Shown in pieces: positions 34,291 to 44,372 of a stretch of 64,000 bases of DNA. Where the stretch lies: positions 248,001 to 312,000 of the forward strand of contig CAWBUS010000013.1 of NCBI GenBank assembly GCA_963792025.1. Direction: 5' to 3'. Origin of the DNA: Ginsengibacter sp963792025. GTDB taxonomy: Bacteria; Bacteroidota; Bacteroidia; Chitinophagales; Chitinophagaceae. Each line of letters begins with the position of its first letter. The stretch's first letter is position 1. Position numbers and translations under genes: made by a program. The notes under the pieces were generated by a model. The model saw nothing but the letters and a program-made list of their open reading frames with translations, was not told the DNA's origin and made no database searches.

Positions 34291-36828
34291 ATGAAGAATT
34301 TCAATTTCAAAAAAATATTACCCCACATTATTGCCGTTGCTATTTTTTTAATAGTTGCAGTTGTATACTGTAAACCGGCACTGCAGGGAAAAGTGGTTTC
34401 TCAACAGGATATTAAAGAATGGCGTGGCATGAGCCAGCAATCAATGGAGTTCCGCGACAAATATGGATATTATCCTTTATGGACCAATAGCATGTTTAGC
34501 GGGATGCCTGCCTACCAGATTGCTTACGATTCGCGGACAAAACTGCAGGTGGGATATCTTGATGCTATTATAAGATTAGGCTTGCCGAAGCCCATGAGTT
34601 TTTTCTTTATTGCCTGTATATGTTTTTACTTTTTATGTGTTGTAGCCGGGGCTAATCCATGGGTAAGCATATTGGGCGGACTCGCGTATGCCTACTCAAC
34701 TTTTGACCCGGTAATTATTTCTGTTGGTCATGATACGCAGATGCTATCGATTGGCTACATGCCGGCTGTACTAGCGGGTTTAATATTACTTTTTCAAAGG
34801 AAATATTGGTCCGGGTTTGCCGTTACCGCATTTTTTTCGGCATTATTGATTGGACAAAATCATGTGCAGATCGTCTATTATACATTACTGACTGCCTTCA
34901 TAATAACTATCGCTTTTATTATTAATAGTTATAGAGAAAAAACTCTTGCCAAAGCTTTTAAAAGCGTTTCATTAGGACTTATTGCAGGGATACTGGGGCT
35001 GGCATGCAACGCAGTATCTATGATGCCCACCTACGAATATGCAAAGGAAAGTATGCGGGGCGGAAGGTCGGAACTTACAACACCTGAACAAAAAGATAAT
35101 AAAACAAAAGGAGGACTGGACAAAGATTATGCCTTCCGTTACAGCGTGGGGATACCAGAAACACTCACCTTTATTGTGCCAGGGTTATACGGTGGAAGTA
35201 ACGGTGGCAACGAATACACCACATCATCAAAATTTGTTGAAAAGTTTTCGTCAATGGGCGTTCCCGAGGATAATGCATTACAATACGCCAATGGCTATTC
35301 GTATTGGGGTGATCAACAACCCACCTCGGGGCCGGTGTATCTCGGTGCAATCGTATGCTTACTTTTTATTTTCGGTTTGGTTTATGTAAAATCATGGCAC
35401 AAATGGTGGATCATCGCTGCATCTGTTTTAGGTATATTATTGGCCTGGGGCTCCAACTTTCAGGGTTTTAATTATTTCCTTTTTGATCATCTCCCATTTT
35501 ATAATAAGTTCAGGGCTCCCTCTATGGGACTGGTGATACCGCAATTATGTTTCCCATTATTGGGTGTATTAGCCCTAAGTAAATTTTCTTTTGACGAAGT
35601 AGATTTTATCGAAGCATGGAAAAAATTAAAGCTTGCAGGAATAATAACCGGAGCCATACTGGTGTTGCTTGCCGGATTTTATGTCAGTGCTTCTTTCAGT
35701 GGAAAAACTGATAAAACAATTAAAGAGAACTTCAGGCAAAGTATGCTGCAACAAGTACCGCAGGGACAACAGCCGACTCCACAAATGGAACAGCAAGCCA
35801 ATGAAATGAGCAGCGGCCTTGTGAGTGCCTTACAAACCGACCGAAAGGATCTTATGGGCGGCGATCTGCTGCGATCTGTAATTCTAATTGCTCTGGCATT
35901 TTTGGTGTTAGGCTTATTTGTTAAGAAAAAAATCTCTTCCATTATACTTATCGCGTCATTGACTATTCTTTCAACTTACGATCTTATTGGAGTATCCACC
36001 AGGTATTTGAATTACAATAGTTTTGTTGACGAAACAGATTATGAATCCGCCTTCTCGCCATCAGAAGCTGATCTGCAAATAATGAAAGATCCTGATCATG
36101 CTAATTTCAGGGTTTTTAATACTACTACAGGAGACCCATATAGTGATGCTCTAACTTCATATTTTCACAATTCTGTTGGCGGCTATCATCCGGCCAAACT
36201 AGGCTTGTATAATGATATAATCACCTATCAGCTCTCTAAGGGAAATATGAAGGTATTTGATATGCTCAATACCAAATATTTTATTGTTCAAAATCCACAG
36301 AATGGAAAGCCGGTGGCACAATTGAACCCCGGAGCTTTTGGTAATGCGTGGCTGGTAAAGGGAATTAAATTTGTTGACAATGCAAATGAGGAAATGCAGT
36401 CCCTTGACAGTACCGACCTCCATGATACGGCAGTAGTTGAAAAGAAAGACCAATCACAAATTAAGCAACCTCCTGTTCCTGATTCTTCAGCTTATATAAA
36501 ACTGAAACAAAATCTCAATGATAAGATTGATTATACATTTCACAGTACCACTCCACAATTTGCCGTACTAAGCGAAGTGTATTATCCCCTTGGATGGGAT
36601 GCATTTATTGATGGTAAAAAAGCAGCCTATGTAAAAACTGATTATGTATTGCGTGGCATGTATGTGCCAGCCGGCGATCACGAAATTGAATTCAGGTTTG
36701 AGCCAAAGTCGGTTTCAACCGGGAGAACCATAACCATCATTTCAAATGTTATTGTATTTCTTTCGATGATTTTGGCAGTCGTGTTTTATATAAGGCGAAA
36801 ACAAAGGCCTGATGCGCATATTTTATAG
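34291..36828 (+). CDS. YfhO-family membrane protein (GT-C glycosyltransferase type)
   Basis: 845 residues with about 13 membrane helices. The first periplasmic loop carries QQDIKEWRGMSQQSMEF and PLWTNSMFSGMPAYQ, the hallmark of YfhO-like GT-C proteins that move sugars from a polyprenyl-phosphate carrier. Members modify teichoic acids or glycoproteins in Firmicutes; the Bacteroidota role is unknown. The soluble C-terminal part (about 590-800) ends in 'PAGDHEIEFRFEPKSVSTGRTI' and a last helix. A TTACTTTG box lies 23 bases upstream. Its stop overlaps the convergent GT2 gene by 6 bases, next to the polysaccharide locus. Confidence 0.9.
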   Translation: MKNFNFKKILPHIIAVAIFLIVAVVYCKPALQGKVVSQQDIKEWRGMSQQSMEFRDKYGYYPLWTNSMFSGMPAYQIAYDSRTKLQVGYLDAIIRLGLPKPMSFFFIACICFYFLCVVAGANPWVSILGGLAYAYSTFDPVIISVGHDTQMLSIGYMPAVLAGLILLFQRKYWSGFAVTAFFSALLIGQNHVQIVYYTLLTAFIITIAFIINSYREKTLAKAFKSVSLGLIAGILGLACNAVSMMPTYEYAKESMRGGRSELTTPEQKDNKTKGGLDKDYAFRYSVGIPETLTFIVPGLYGGSNGGNEYTTSSKFVEKFSSMGVPEDNALQYANGYSYWGDQQPTSGPVYLGAIVCLLFIFGLVYVKSWHKWWIIAASVLGILLAWGSNFQGFNYFLFDHLPFYNKFRAPSMGLVIPQLCFPLLGVLALSKFSFDEVDFIEAWKKLKLAGIITGAILVLLAGFYVSASFSGKTDKTIKENFRQSMLQQVPQGQQPTPQMEQQANEMSSGLVSALQTDRKDLMGGDLLRSVILIALAFLVLGLFVKKKISSIILIASLTILSTYDLIGVSTRYLNYNSFVDETDYESAFSPSEADLQIMKDPDHANFRVFNTTTGDPYSDALTSYFHNSVGGYHPAKLGLYNDIITYQLSKGNMKVFDMLNTKYFIVQNPQNGKPVAQLNPGAFGNAWLVKGIKFVDNANEEMQSLDSTDLHDTAVVEKKDQSQIKQPPVPDSSAYIKLKQNLNDKIDYTFHSTTPQFAVLSEVYYPLGWDAFIDGKKAAYVKTDYVLRGMYVPAGDHEIEFRFEPKSVSTGRTITIISNVIVFLSMILAVVFYIRRKQRPDAHIL

Positions 36829-37821
36829 GACTTTGTAAAAGTGCGGCTGATTACGCAGAATTCTTGGAGTTAGTTTTAGGATACTTAAAATATTCATGGC
36901 GTAATTCTTTACCTGTAGAAAAGAATATTTTTTTGAAAAGATTATTATTGAAAATACAACTCCGATAAAAAATATTGGAATCTCTAACACATAAATAAAC
37001 AGGATAAATAAAAACCATGTGATGCCAAATTGCTTCCTGATCCGAACAAGGTTGGACAGCATTATTTGAAGACCTTTCCGATCAAACAAATTAAAATAAC
37101 CTTTGCCGGAAGACGCAAAAATTTCGTTACTTATCTCGCCCTGCAAGTGAATTATATTTATTTCACCATAGATACATAATTTCCCGATTTTTTTTAAACG
37201 ACTGCACCATTCAGCCTCTTCAGCATATAAAAAAAAATCTTCGTCCATTAATCCTGCTGTCCTTATAGCCTGTTGCTTCACCATTAAGTAAGCACCGTTG
37301 ATCCAGTCAACTTCAACGATTCCTTTTGCATCAGGAACATTGGGCTTTTTTACGTTAAAAATTGAGGCAAAGAATTTCAGCACATTTCCTGTGAACGGTA
37401 ACGGGAGCAAATAGTTAAGGCCGCCTTTCATTGCATAATTACCCGAGATTTGCGGAGTTCTGTCAACATTCAATAGTTGAACACCGCATGCCACATAACC
37501 TGATTTATAAAAAGAATGATAGCATTTTTCAATTGCGTTACCTTCTATAATTGTATCGGGATTTAGCAATAAGATGTTTTCCCCTGTTGCATTGCGTATG
37601 CCTTCATTATTGGCTCTTGCAAAGCCCGAATTATAGTTCATTTCTATCCATTTTATTGCGGGAAATAATCCGGTAAGAATTTCTTTACTATCATCATTAG
37701 AGTTATTGTCAACAATTATTATTTCATAATTAAAAATGGAATGTTGATGAATAATTGATCGGATACAATCAATAATTAATTGACCGCATTTATAATTGAT
37801 AATGATAATAGAAAGATCCAA
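36823..37821 (-). CDS. glycosyltransferase family 2 (rhamnosyltransferase-like)
   Basis: 332 residues. A GT-A domain covers residues 1-230: LSIIIINYKCGQLIIDCI, the nucleotide-sugar acid VDNNSNDDSKEIL, NSGFARANNEGI and the LLLNPDT metal-binding motif, all typical of WbbL/rhamnosyltransferase-type inverting enzymes. The later WINGAYLMVKQQA and DEDFFLYAEEAEWCSRLKK hold the catalytic base region. A C-terminal membrane helix (about 270-295, FLFILFIYVLEIPIFFIGV) anchors it to the inner membrane. It belongs to the minus-strand polysaccharide locus but lies about 170 bases downstream of fcl. Confidence 0.92.
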   Translation of the reverse strand: MDLSIIIINYKCGQLIIDCIRSIIHQHSIFNYEIIIVDNNSNDDSKEILTGLFPAIKWIEMNYNSGFARANNEGIRNATGENILLLNPDTIIEGNAIEKCYHSFYKSGYVACGVQLLNVDRTPQISGNYAMKGGLNYLLPLPFTGNVLKFFASIFNVKKPNVPDAKGIVEVDWINGAYLMVKQQAIRTAGLMDEDFFLYAEEAEWCSRLKKIGKLCIYGEINIIHLQGEISNEIFASSGKGYFNLFDRKGLQIMLSNLVRIRKQFGITWFLFILFIYVLEIPIFFIGVVFSIIIFSKKYSFLQVKNYAMNILSILKLTPRILRNQPHFYKVL

Positions 37822-37988
37822 TGAATACCAAATTGTTTAAAAACTCAAACATAGGTCATTGTGTGCTATTTTTTAAATTTTTGAACTATCAATCGGAGCT
37901 ATCAACTGAAGTTTTTAGTAAATTTCCCTTATTACTGGAAGCCATTTACAAGAGGTTATTTGTTTCGGAGTTATGAAAAGAATTAGCA

Positions 37989-38921
37989 TCAAAGAATACC
38001 CAGTGATAAAAAGTCAGCATATGTCTTTTCGATTCCCTCTTGCAAACTGACGGTATGTTTCCATCCAAGCGCGTGCACCTTGCTTACATCCAATAATTTC
38101 CTGGGTGTTCCATTTGGCTTCGTAGTATCCCAAACAATTTCACCAGCATAGTTTGTAACAGCTTTAATTAATTCTGCCAGTTCAGCAATGGTAATATCTT
38201 CCCCGGTTCCGATGTTAAGAAATTGCTTTTCATTATAGTGTTGCATTAAATGCAGACAGGCATTTGCCAGGTCATCAACGTACATAAATTCTCTTTTAGG
38301 AGAGCCTGTTCCCCATAATCCTACTGAGGGATCACCTTTAATTTTTGCGGAGTGGAATTTTCGGATAAGAGCAGGCAACACATGCGAAGTCTGAAGATCG
38401 TAATTGTCGTTCGGCCCATATAAATTTGTTGGCATTGCCGAAATAAAATTACAGCCGTATTGTTCACGATAATACTCACACATTTTAAGGCCGGCAATTT
38501 TTGATATGGCATAAGGCTCGTTTGTTGTTTCCAACAAACCGCTTAAAAGATACTCTTCTTTTAAAGGCTGCGGCGCCAATTTTGGATAAATACATGATGA
38601 ACCAAGAAATAATAACTTCTGAACATTATTTTTATATGCTGCGTGAATAATATTTGTTTCAATCAAAAGATTATCATACAGGAATTCTCCCCTGTATGTA
38701 TTGTTGGCAACAATGCCGCCGACTTTGGCAGCTGCTAAAAAAACGTAGGCAGGTTTTTCAATTATAAAAAAATCATTTACGTTTTGTTGAACACGAAGAT
38801 CGAGTTCTGAAGATGTTTTTGTAATTATATTATTAAATCCTTCGCTTTTAAGTTTTCGCTCTATCGCACTGCCTACCATACCCCTATGGCCTGCAACATA
38901 TATCTTGTCTGTTGTCTTCAT
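37989..38921 (-). CDS. fcl: GDP-L-fucose synthase
   Basis: 310 residues, an extended SDR epimerase/reductase that turns GDP-4-keto-6-deoxy-D-mannose into GDP-L-fucose. The NADP motif VAGHRGMVGSAIERKL opens the protein. The catalytic Ser is in LFLGSSCIYP and Tyr/Lys in EPYAISKIAGLKMCEYYR, with the fcl marker GPNDNYD and RRE-type RREF replaced by KREFMYVDDLA. Its ATG is 7 bases after the gmd stop, so the pair acts as one pathway unit. Confidence 0.95.
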   Translation of the reverse strand: MKTTDKIYVAGHRGMVGSAIERKLKSEGFNNIITKTSSELDLRVQQNVNDFFIIEKPAYVFLAAAKVGGIVANNTYRGEFLYDNLLIETNIIHAAYKNNVQKLLFLGSSCIYPKLAPQPLKEEYLLSGLLETTNEPYAISKIAGLKMCEYYREQYGCNFISAMPTNLYGPNDNYDLQTSHVLPALIRKFHSAKIKGDPSVGLWGTGSPKREFMYVDDLANACLHLMQHYNEKQFLNIGTGEDITIAELAELIKAVTNYAGEIVWDTTKPNGTPRKLLDVSKVHALGWKHTVSLQEGIEKTYADFLSLGIL

Positions 38922-38928
38922 AGTTAAA

Positions 38929-40044
38929 TCAATGTTCTATAGACTGGCTGATGAAAAACCCGCTGTCTATCAGGTGTTTTTCCTTTTTAAATTTATCAAG
39001 GTCCGATGCAACCATTTCACTCACCAGGTCTTTCAACGTGTGCGAAGGTGTCCAGCCCAATTTTGTTTTTGCTTTTGTAGGATCACCTATTAATAATTCA
39101 ACTTCGGTAGGCCTGAAATAATTTTCATCTACGTTCACCACTTCTGCCCCCTCTGCCAAATGAATATCAGGATTACTACAACTTTTTACAATTCCCACTT
39201 CTTTCACTCCGCTACCTTTAAATTCCAATTCCAGCCCAACCTCAGCAAAAGCCATTTCAACAAATTTTCTTACCGTGGTGGTAACACCGGTAGCCAATAC
39301 AAAATCCTCCGGTTTATCTTGCTGCAAAATACGCCACATTCCTTCGACATAATCTTTTGCATGGCCCCAATCCCTCTGTGCATCAAGATTACCCAGGTAC
39401 ACTTTATCCTGCATGCCCAGCGCTATTTTAGCCACGGCCCTGGTAATTTTTCTCGTAACAAATGTTTCTCCTCTTAGTGGACTTTCATGGTTAAAAAGTA
39501 TTCCATTGCAGGCAAACATATTGTAAGCTTCCCTGTAATTAACAATAATCCAGTAAGCATATAACTTAGCTACTGCGTACGGAGATCTTGGGTAAAAAGG
39601 AGTCGTTTCTTTTTGGGGGATTTCCTGCACCAGGCCGTACAACTCCGATGTTGAAGCCTGGTAAATCTTAGTTTTTTTTGCAAGACCTAGCAGACGAACG
39701 GCTTCAAGTACTCTTAGTGTTCCCATTCCATCAGCATCGGCAGCATATTCAGGTGTTTCGAAGCTTACCTGTACATGGCTCATGGCTCCAAGATTATAAA
39801 TCTCATCTGGCTGTACTTCCTGAATGATGCGAATGATATTGGTAGAATCTGTCAGGTCTCCGTAATGGAGCTTAAATTTCGGTGCAGGACGATGCGGATC
39901 TTCGTATATATGGTCAATACGTTCGGTATTAAACAGTGAACTTCGTCTTTTTATACCATGAACTTCATAGCCTTTACTTAGTAGAAGTTCTGATAAATAG
40001 GCTCCATCCTGTCCTGTTACTCCTGTTATTAACGCTGTTTTCAT
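38929..40044 (-). CDS. gmd: GDP-mannose 4,6-dehydratase
   Basis: 371 residues, normal length. It converts GDP-D-mannose to GDP-4-keto-6-deoxy-D-mannose using NADP. GVTGQDGAYLSELLL is the dinucleotide site, TSELYG holds the catalytic Thr and Glu, and RSPYAVAKLYAYWI holds the Tyr-x-x-x-Lys pair. FNHESPLRGETFVTRKI is the tetramer/substrate loop that marks GMD. It starts the fcl-containing unit; upstream is a 459-base gene-free gap. A TAGTTTGC box on the minus strand lies just before the ATG. Confidence 0.96.
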   Translation of the reverse strand: MKTALITGVTGQDGAYLSELLLSKGYEVHGIKRRSSLFNTERIDHIYEDPHRPAPKFKLHYGDLTDSTNIIRIIQEVQPDEIYNLGAMSHVQVSFETPEYAADADGMGTLRVLEAVRLLGLAKKTKIYQASTSELYGLVQEIPQKETTPFYPRSPYAVAKLYAYWIIVNYREAYNMFACNGILFNHESPLRGETFVTRKITRAVAKIALGMQDKVYLGNLDAQRDWGHAKDYVEGMWRILQQDKPEDFVLATGVTTTVRKFVEMAFAEVGLELEFKGSGVKEVGIVKSCSNPDIHLAEGAEVVNVDENYFRPTEVELLIGDPTKAKTKLGWTPSHTLKDLVSEMVASDLDKFKKEKHLIDSGFFISQSIEH

Positions 40045-40503
40045 AATTGCAAACTACATGTTTTGTTTAAAAGATTTTAGTTTTTTTTGCCTTCGCCGGC
40101 TAACGGTGAAGAATAGGTGGCCAATTTTTCACAACTATCATACGTAAAAAAAAACAAAATATTGTTACTAATCGAACGCGAAAATAAATAATTGGCGCAA
40201 CATACAAGAAGGTGCCGAAAGGTTATTCTCAAAAGTGATTTAATACCGGGATTTTAATTGCCGACCTGCGAACGTTTACTAATCCTTTAATTAAAAACGA
40301 ACTACAGAAAAAGTTTACATTGCCGTCCCGGAAACGCCAAAGTCATTGCTGTGCCCGGCTCTGTGATCACTGTTATAAAATGTACTCCTGGCTGCCTCTT
40401 TAGTAAAACTTATTGCGTTCCCATATCAAATTATCATTTGCAATCCGAAGAACCGGCCACACGCAGGTCTATTCGTCCTTATGATTGGTTCCGGGAAATC
40501 ATA
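40045..40503. other. 459-bp spacer without a recognised gene
   Basis: No supportable coding sequence. It contains CTTCGCCG with a near-complement CGGTGAAG (40094-40114) next to a T-run on the plus strand, and otherwise unique-looking sequence. It separates gmd-fcl from the upstream part of the polysaccharide locus and probably holds the gmd promoter. Confidence 0.35.
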
Positions 40504-41631
40504 TTAAATGGTCTTCCGTTTAAAAATCTTTTTAGTAATAATATTTTTAATTAGTTTAAATGGCGCCGTGATAAACCCAAGAAATACTTCCCAAAAAAAA
40601 GATACGTTATTACCATACACCTGTCGGTTTATTTTTATATGCTTCAGAATAGCTCTAAACTCCAAATAGCAAAGAAGATTATAAACAATGTTCCTCGTGG
40701 TTTTAAAATGAACTGGAATTTCCTGGTTATATTTCGCATGAGCCGAACTAAAATTTACTGACGCTTCTATAATACAGTTTATGAGCTCTGATTCGTTCAA
40801 ATGTGTAAGTTCTATAACAGAGTTTGCATCCATTCCATATCGTTTAAAATCTCTTGATACCGGATTAACCCAATCGGTTTCCGGATTTATTATTTGTATC
40901 ATTGGCAACTGTTTGGCAGCATCGGAAGTACTTACCCAGGTTATGCCGCTTGAGCAACCTAATAACATGGAACAGTAATGAGTAAGCGCAGCCGTTTCCC
41001 TGAGTGAAAGAACAGAACCATCAATGATGTTTTTATCAGCATGTTGTATTTTATTTCCCGAAGAGAGAACAACCGCTATGTCCTTATTCTCGCATAATTT
41101 TCCGGTTATCCTTATCGCGATTTCTTTGGTTATCGCGGATTGTCCACTTAATGGTGCAAATTCAAAAAGTATTACCTGTTTGTAATTTGATAAGTTATGT
41201 TGTTCTGAAAATAACCTTGTGTTATTGATTTCATTATCTGAAAGTCTCAATACAGGTTGTACAGGAACTGTTATCGGCTTGGGATATCCCCTGAAAATTC
41301 CCGATCGGATACAACCATCATACAATGCCTGGTTGGTATCCATGTTATGCGTTATGAAAACTTCGTCGAACGCACCATTAATTTTTTTTTGAGCGACTTC
41401 TTTCTTAAATTTTCTAAATGCCACTACATCATTTTTCGCGACGCTATTCACTTCCATTATTTCATCAACATAAGGATTGTTTGCAATTATCGACTTACAA
41501 AAACCGGCGATGGCCCACGTAAGATGACAACCCGGATAATCTTTTTTAATTTGCCTGGCAACAGTAGTTGCATATAAACAATCTCCGTTGGAAAATAATT
41601 GAACAAGTAATATTTTTCTTTTTTGTTCCAT
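40504..41631 (-). CDS. glycosyltransferase family 9 (heptosyltransferase-like)
   Basis: 375 residues with two Rossmann halves. The opening KRKILLVQLFSNGDCLYATTVARQIKKDYPG is the GT9 acceptor-side pattern (compare RxxxxGDxVxxTP). The second half has the donor-site stretch LRETAALTHYCSMLLGCSSGITWVS, which corresponds to the conserved D/S-S/T-G-x-x-H/W region. GT9 enzymes add heptose or related sugars to LPS core. The basic C-terminal tail (IKNIITKKIFKRK) may hold it to the membrane. It begins 3 bases after the upstream epimerase stop. Confidence 0.88.
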   Translation of the reverse strand: MEQKRKILLVQLFSNGDCLYATTVARQIKKDYPGCHLTWAIAGFCKSIIANNPYVDEIMEVNSVAKNDVVAFRKFKKEVAQKKINGAFDEVFITHNMDTNQALYDGCIRSGIFRGYPKPITVPVQPVLRLSDNEINNTRLFSEQHNLSNYKQVILFEFAPLSGQSAITKEIAIRITGKLCENKDIAVVLSSGNKIQHADKNIIDGSVLSLRETAALTHYCSMLLGCSSGITWVSTSDAAKQLPMIQIINPETDWVNPVSRDFKRYGMDANSVIELTHLNESELINCIIEASVNFSSAHAKYNQEIPVHFKTTRNIVYNLLCYLEFRAILKHIKINRQVYGNNVSFFWEVFLGFITAPFKLIKNIITKKIFKRKTI

Positions 41632-41634
41632 TAT

Positions 41635-42498
41635 TTACGCCATCATAATTTTCACGAGTTCATGAAACGACACTTCCGGTTTCCAGCCCAATGAAAATAT
41701 AAGTGCCGGATCGGAAACCAGTTTTTCATATTCTGGAATAAAATCTTTCTTAATAACAATATATTCTTCAAAGTTTTTATCCACTAATGAAAAGCACGCA
41801 ATCAACCAATCTTTTATCGTATACCCCTGGCCGGTAGAAATGTTAGCTTCTAATATTTTATCCTGGTTTACCAATGCCCACATACCATTTACAATATCTC
41901 CTGCATAGCCATATTCCTTTACCACGTTGATATCACCAATTTCCAGCTTTTGATTATTTCCCGCGGATATCCTTTTTGCAGCTTCAGCAATTTTTTTTGT
42001 CATGTGTCTTTCGGTTCGTAAAGGGCTGTCATGATTAAAAAAATAACCAACATAGCTTTTGATGCCAAGCGTGCGATAATATCTCGCTGCATAAACGCTT
42101 TGAATACGACTTACTGAATATGCATCTCTTGCTTCAAATGGATCTGTCTCTTTTATAGGATTGCCTTCATTCTTAAATTGTAACCCGCTTCCCGAAATGA
42201 AAACTTTTGTTTGCGGAGAAAAGTTTTTTACAGCTTCAAGAATGTTTAAAGTACCGGTTGCAATTACTGCATGATTTTCAAAAAGCGCATCGTGCCGTGT
42301 AGTTGAATTGGCTGCGAGATGAAAAACAAAATCAGACTGTTTGTCTTTTATTAATTTACTTACCGACGAGTAATCAGTAATGTTGCCAATTGAATTTTCG
42401 TTCCTGGTGATACCAATTACTGTAAAACCTTTCTGATTCAACAATTCAGTTAAATAAACACCATCCTGTCCACCTGCGCCGAATATAATTGCTGTCAC
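41635..42498 (-). CDS. GMD-like NAD-dependent epimerase/dehydratase with Lys-to-Arg change
   Basis: 287 residues, GTG start. GAGGQDGVYLTELLNQ and FNHDSPLRTERHMTKKIAEAAKRI copy the GMD pattern, but it is shorter, and the catalytic pair reads DAYSVSRIQSVY, that is Y127-x-x-x-R131 instead of Tyr-x-x-x-Lys. The Ser/Thr region is FISGSGLQF. It may be a GDP-4-keto-6-deoxymannose reductase (RMD-like, giving GDP-D-rhamnose) or an altered dehydratase with low activity. It is tightly packed with its neighbours (3 and 9 bases), inside the polysaccharide locus. Confidence 0.83.
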   Translation of the reverse strand: MTAIIFGAGGQDGVYLTELLNQKGFTVIGITRNENSIGNITDYSSVSKLIKDKQSDFVFHLAANSTTRHDALFENHAVIATGTLNILEAVKNFSPQTKVFISGSGLQFKNEGNPIKETDPFEARDAYSVSRIQSVYAARYYRTLGIKSYVGYFFNHDSPLRTERHMTKKIAEAAKRISAGNNQKLEIGDINVVKEYGYAGDIVNGMWALVNQDKILEANISTGQGYTIKDWLIACFSLVDKNFEEYIVIKKDFIPEYEKLVSDPALIFSLGWKPEVSFHELVKIMMA

Positions 42499-42507
42499 TT
42501 AATCCAA

Positions 42508-43209
42508 TTAAGATTTAAGAAAAATAGTATTTACATGTGTATCTGCATATTCCTGGTAACCTTTACTTCTCATAAAATCAATAATCTTTTTATTTCTAAA
42601 TTCATTCTGATTTTCATCATATTTGAGTGTTTCCACAATAAAAACTTTGGGCGAATAAATATTAAAATTGAACGATTGAAGAATCGCTAAGTCAAGCCCT
42701 TCTACATCAATACTAATAAAATCAGGAACCTTTTTACAATACTTATTTATTAAAGTATTAATATCAATAAGTGGCACCTTAATAACTTTCTCATATGCAA
42801 TTTTACCTACTTTCTTCATACCTGTATTCTTCCAATAGTCAGCTTCCTCCCTTGAAAATGTGCTTAGACCGTGGGCACTTTTTGGAAAAAGATAAAAATC
42901 CGCCTCCGCTTGTTCGCTTAACCCTACTCCAACATTTAAAACTGTATCGTGTTTTCTTAATCGTTCAAGTTTTTTAAATAGATAGGGATTCGGTTCAACA
43001 CAAACACCTTTGCTTCCGCGAAGATAAAAATAGTAGGTATTGCTTATATAAGACGGATGATTGGCTCCAATATCAAGATACGAAGGATTGCTGATTGATA
43101 GTTTATAAAATAAATTAGCAAGAATTAAATCTTCCCCGGATTGCGCATAAGTCAGTTGAGAATAGGGTAATATAATTTTATTAACAAGTTTTCTAAATGA
43201 GTTCCTCAT
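42508..43209 (-). CDS. FkbM-family methyltransferase
   Basis: 233 residues. SAM-binding motif I is SYLDIGANHPSYISNTYYFYLRG; 'GVCVEPNPYLFKKL' holds the acidic residue after strand 2; 'PDFISIDVEGLDLAILQSFNF' is the FkbM core with D-x-E-G. FkbM enzymes O-methylate sugars or polyketides; here a glycan O-methyl group is likely. Its ATG lies 17 bases inside the end of the upstream glycosyltransferase gene, so they are co-translated. Confidence 0.9.
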   Translation of the reverse strand: MRNSFRKLVNKIILPYSQLTYAQSGEDLILANLFYKLSISNPSYLDIGANHPSYISNTYYFYLRGSKGVCVEPNPYLFKKLERLRKHDTVLNVGVGLSEQAEADFYLFPKSAHGLSTFSREEADYWKNTGMKKVGKIAYEKVIKVPLIDINTLINKYCKKVPDFISIDVEGLDLAILQSFNFNIYSPKVFIVETLKYDENQNEFRNKKIIDFMRSKGYQEYADTHVNTIFLKS

Positions 43210-44302
43210 CTTTTAATTTTCTTCGGCCTAATAATAAGTACTGGAGTTTTTCCAGGTTTAAAAAGCGTTTATATTTTCTATATCGCCTGGCAATTGTATT
43301 TATGAAATTATTTTTAAGTATTGGGATTTCAAATGTACCGTTATTATTTTCAGCTATAGAATATCGCAGAAACAATTTTTCCAGCATATCATTGAATATA
43401 TCTGCAAACCTTTCAGGAGACCAATCATTTTGCATCTGCCTGACCCAGGGAATCGATTTATTGATAGATTCTTTTAATGAGATTGCGGGATAAGGTGGAA
43501 TATATTTAAGAATGTGCCTGAAGGTTTCATTTTCAGAAACACCTAGCGGTCTGCCTGAAACAATTGCCTGATCGGTAGTAGCCGATAATCCGGGAAGATT
43601 GCGATCGTATAAAAAACAATTTAAAGTGTTTTGCGAACACCATTTTATCAGCTCGTTTTTGCTCATGTAATCATGTGAAATAATTACTTCAATGCCATGT
43701 TTCGCTGTTGATTTGCATAACTCACCCAGGTAATTTGCATAATTTTTCGATTCCGGAACAAAATCACCAAAGGGTATATTGATTTTAATGATTGCCTTGT
43801 CAAATTCTTTATTAACTGCTTCCACAACATGTTGAAAGCCCTTTCCCTTAGTCGCAAATCCAAATGAGCCGATAACCGGGATTTCTGTTTGCTTGTATGG
43901 TTGTAAGTTGAAAGTGAGTGAATCTAAGGGTCTGGGGAATACGAAAATTTTCTTGTTTTTACTCACTAAAGTTGGATCAATAACACAATACCCCTGAAAG
44001 TGATTATCAGGGCACATCACAAAAGGATCCCCTGGCAACACTTCCAAAATCATAGTGATTATTAATCCTCTTAGCTGTTTTAATTTAGATGTATCAATCC
44101 ATCCCATAGTAGACGGATGATAATTAAAAAAATAGAATTGATACCCAAGAGGGATAACTCTATTCTCACAGTCAATTTCGATATAATCCAGGGAATATTT
44201 ATCGGATAATTTCAGACAATTAAAAACCATTAACCCGGATTCATAAATACTGTCCTGAGCCTTTTTATTGTTTATGAATATGCCTTTTATTTCGGGAACC
44301 AA
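43193..44302 (-). CDS. putative glycosyltransferase (GT-B type)
   Basis: 369 residues. The second half contains 'IPVIGSFGFATKGKGFQHVVEAVNKEF', then a helix/strand series ending in 'LSATTDQAIVSGRPLGVSENETFRHILKYIP', which fits the donor-binding domain of GT4-like transferases; the usual E-x7-E is degenerate (D..S..). The first half is less clear. The frame has no ATG before residue 26; TTG at 44302 is taken as the start because the preceding codons run to a stop with no better candidate. Overlaps the FkbM gene by 17 bases. Confidence 0.7.
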   Translation of the reverse strand: MVPEIKGIFINNKKAQDSIYESGLMVFNCLKLSDKYSLDYIEIDCENRVIPLGYQFYFFNYHPSTMGWIDTSKLKQLRGLIITMILEVLPGDPFVMCPDNHFQGYCVIDPTLVSKNKKIFVFPRPLDSLTFNLQPYKQTEIPVIGSFGFATKGKGFQHVVEAVNKEFDKAIIKINIPFGDFVPESKNYANYLGELCKSTAKHGIEVIISHDYMSKNELIKWCSQNTLNCFLYDRNLPGLSATTDQAIVSGRPLGVSENETFRHILKYIPPYPAISLKESINKSIPWVRQMQNDWSPERFADIFNDMLEKLFLRYSIAENNNGTFEIPILKNNFINTIARRYRKYKRFLNLEKLQYLLLGRRKLKDEELI

Positions 44303-44372
44303 ACTAATTAATTGATTATAAAATAGTAAAATAAATCTCCCTTGTAACTAGAGTAATAACAGCCTGGCATAA

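Noticed and set aside
40094..40114. Hairpin near a T-run in the gmd upstream spacer as a terminator
   Set aside because: The T-run lies on the 5' side of the stem for the plus strand, and on the minus strand the stem is followed by A residues.
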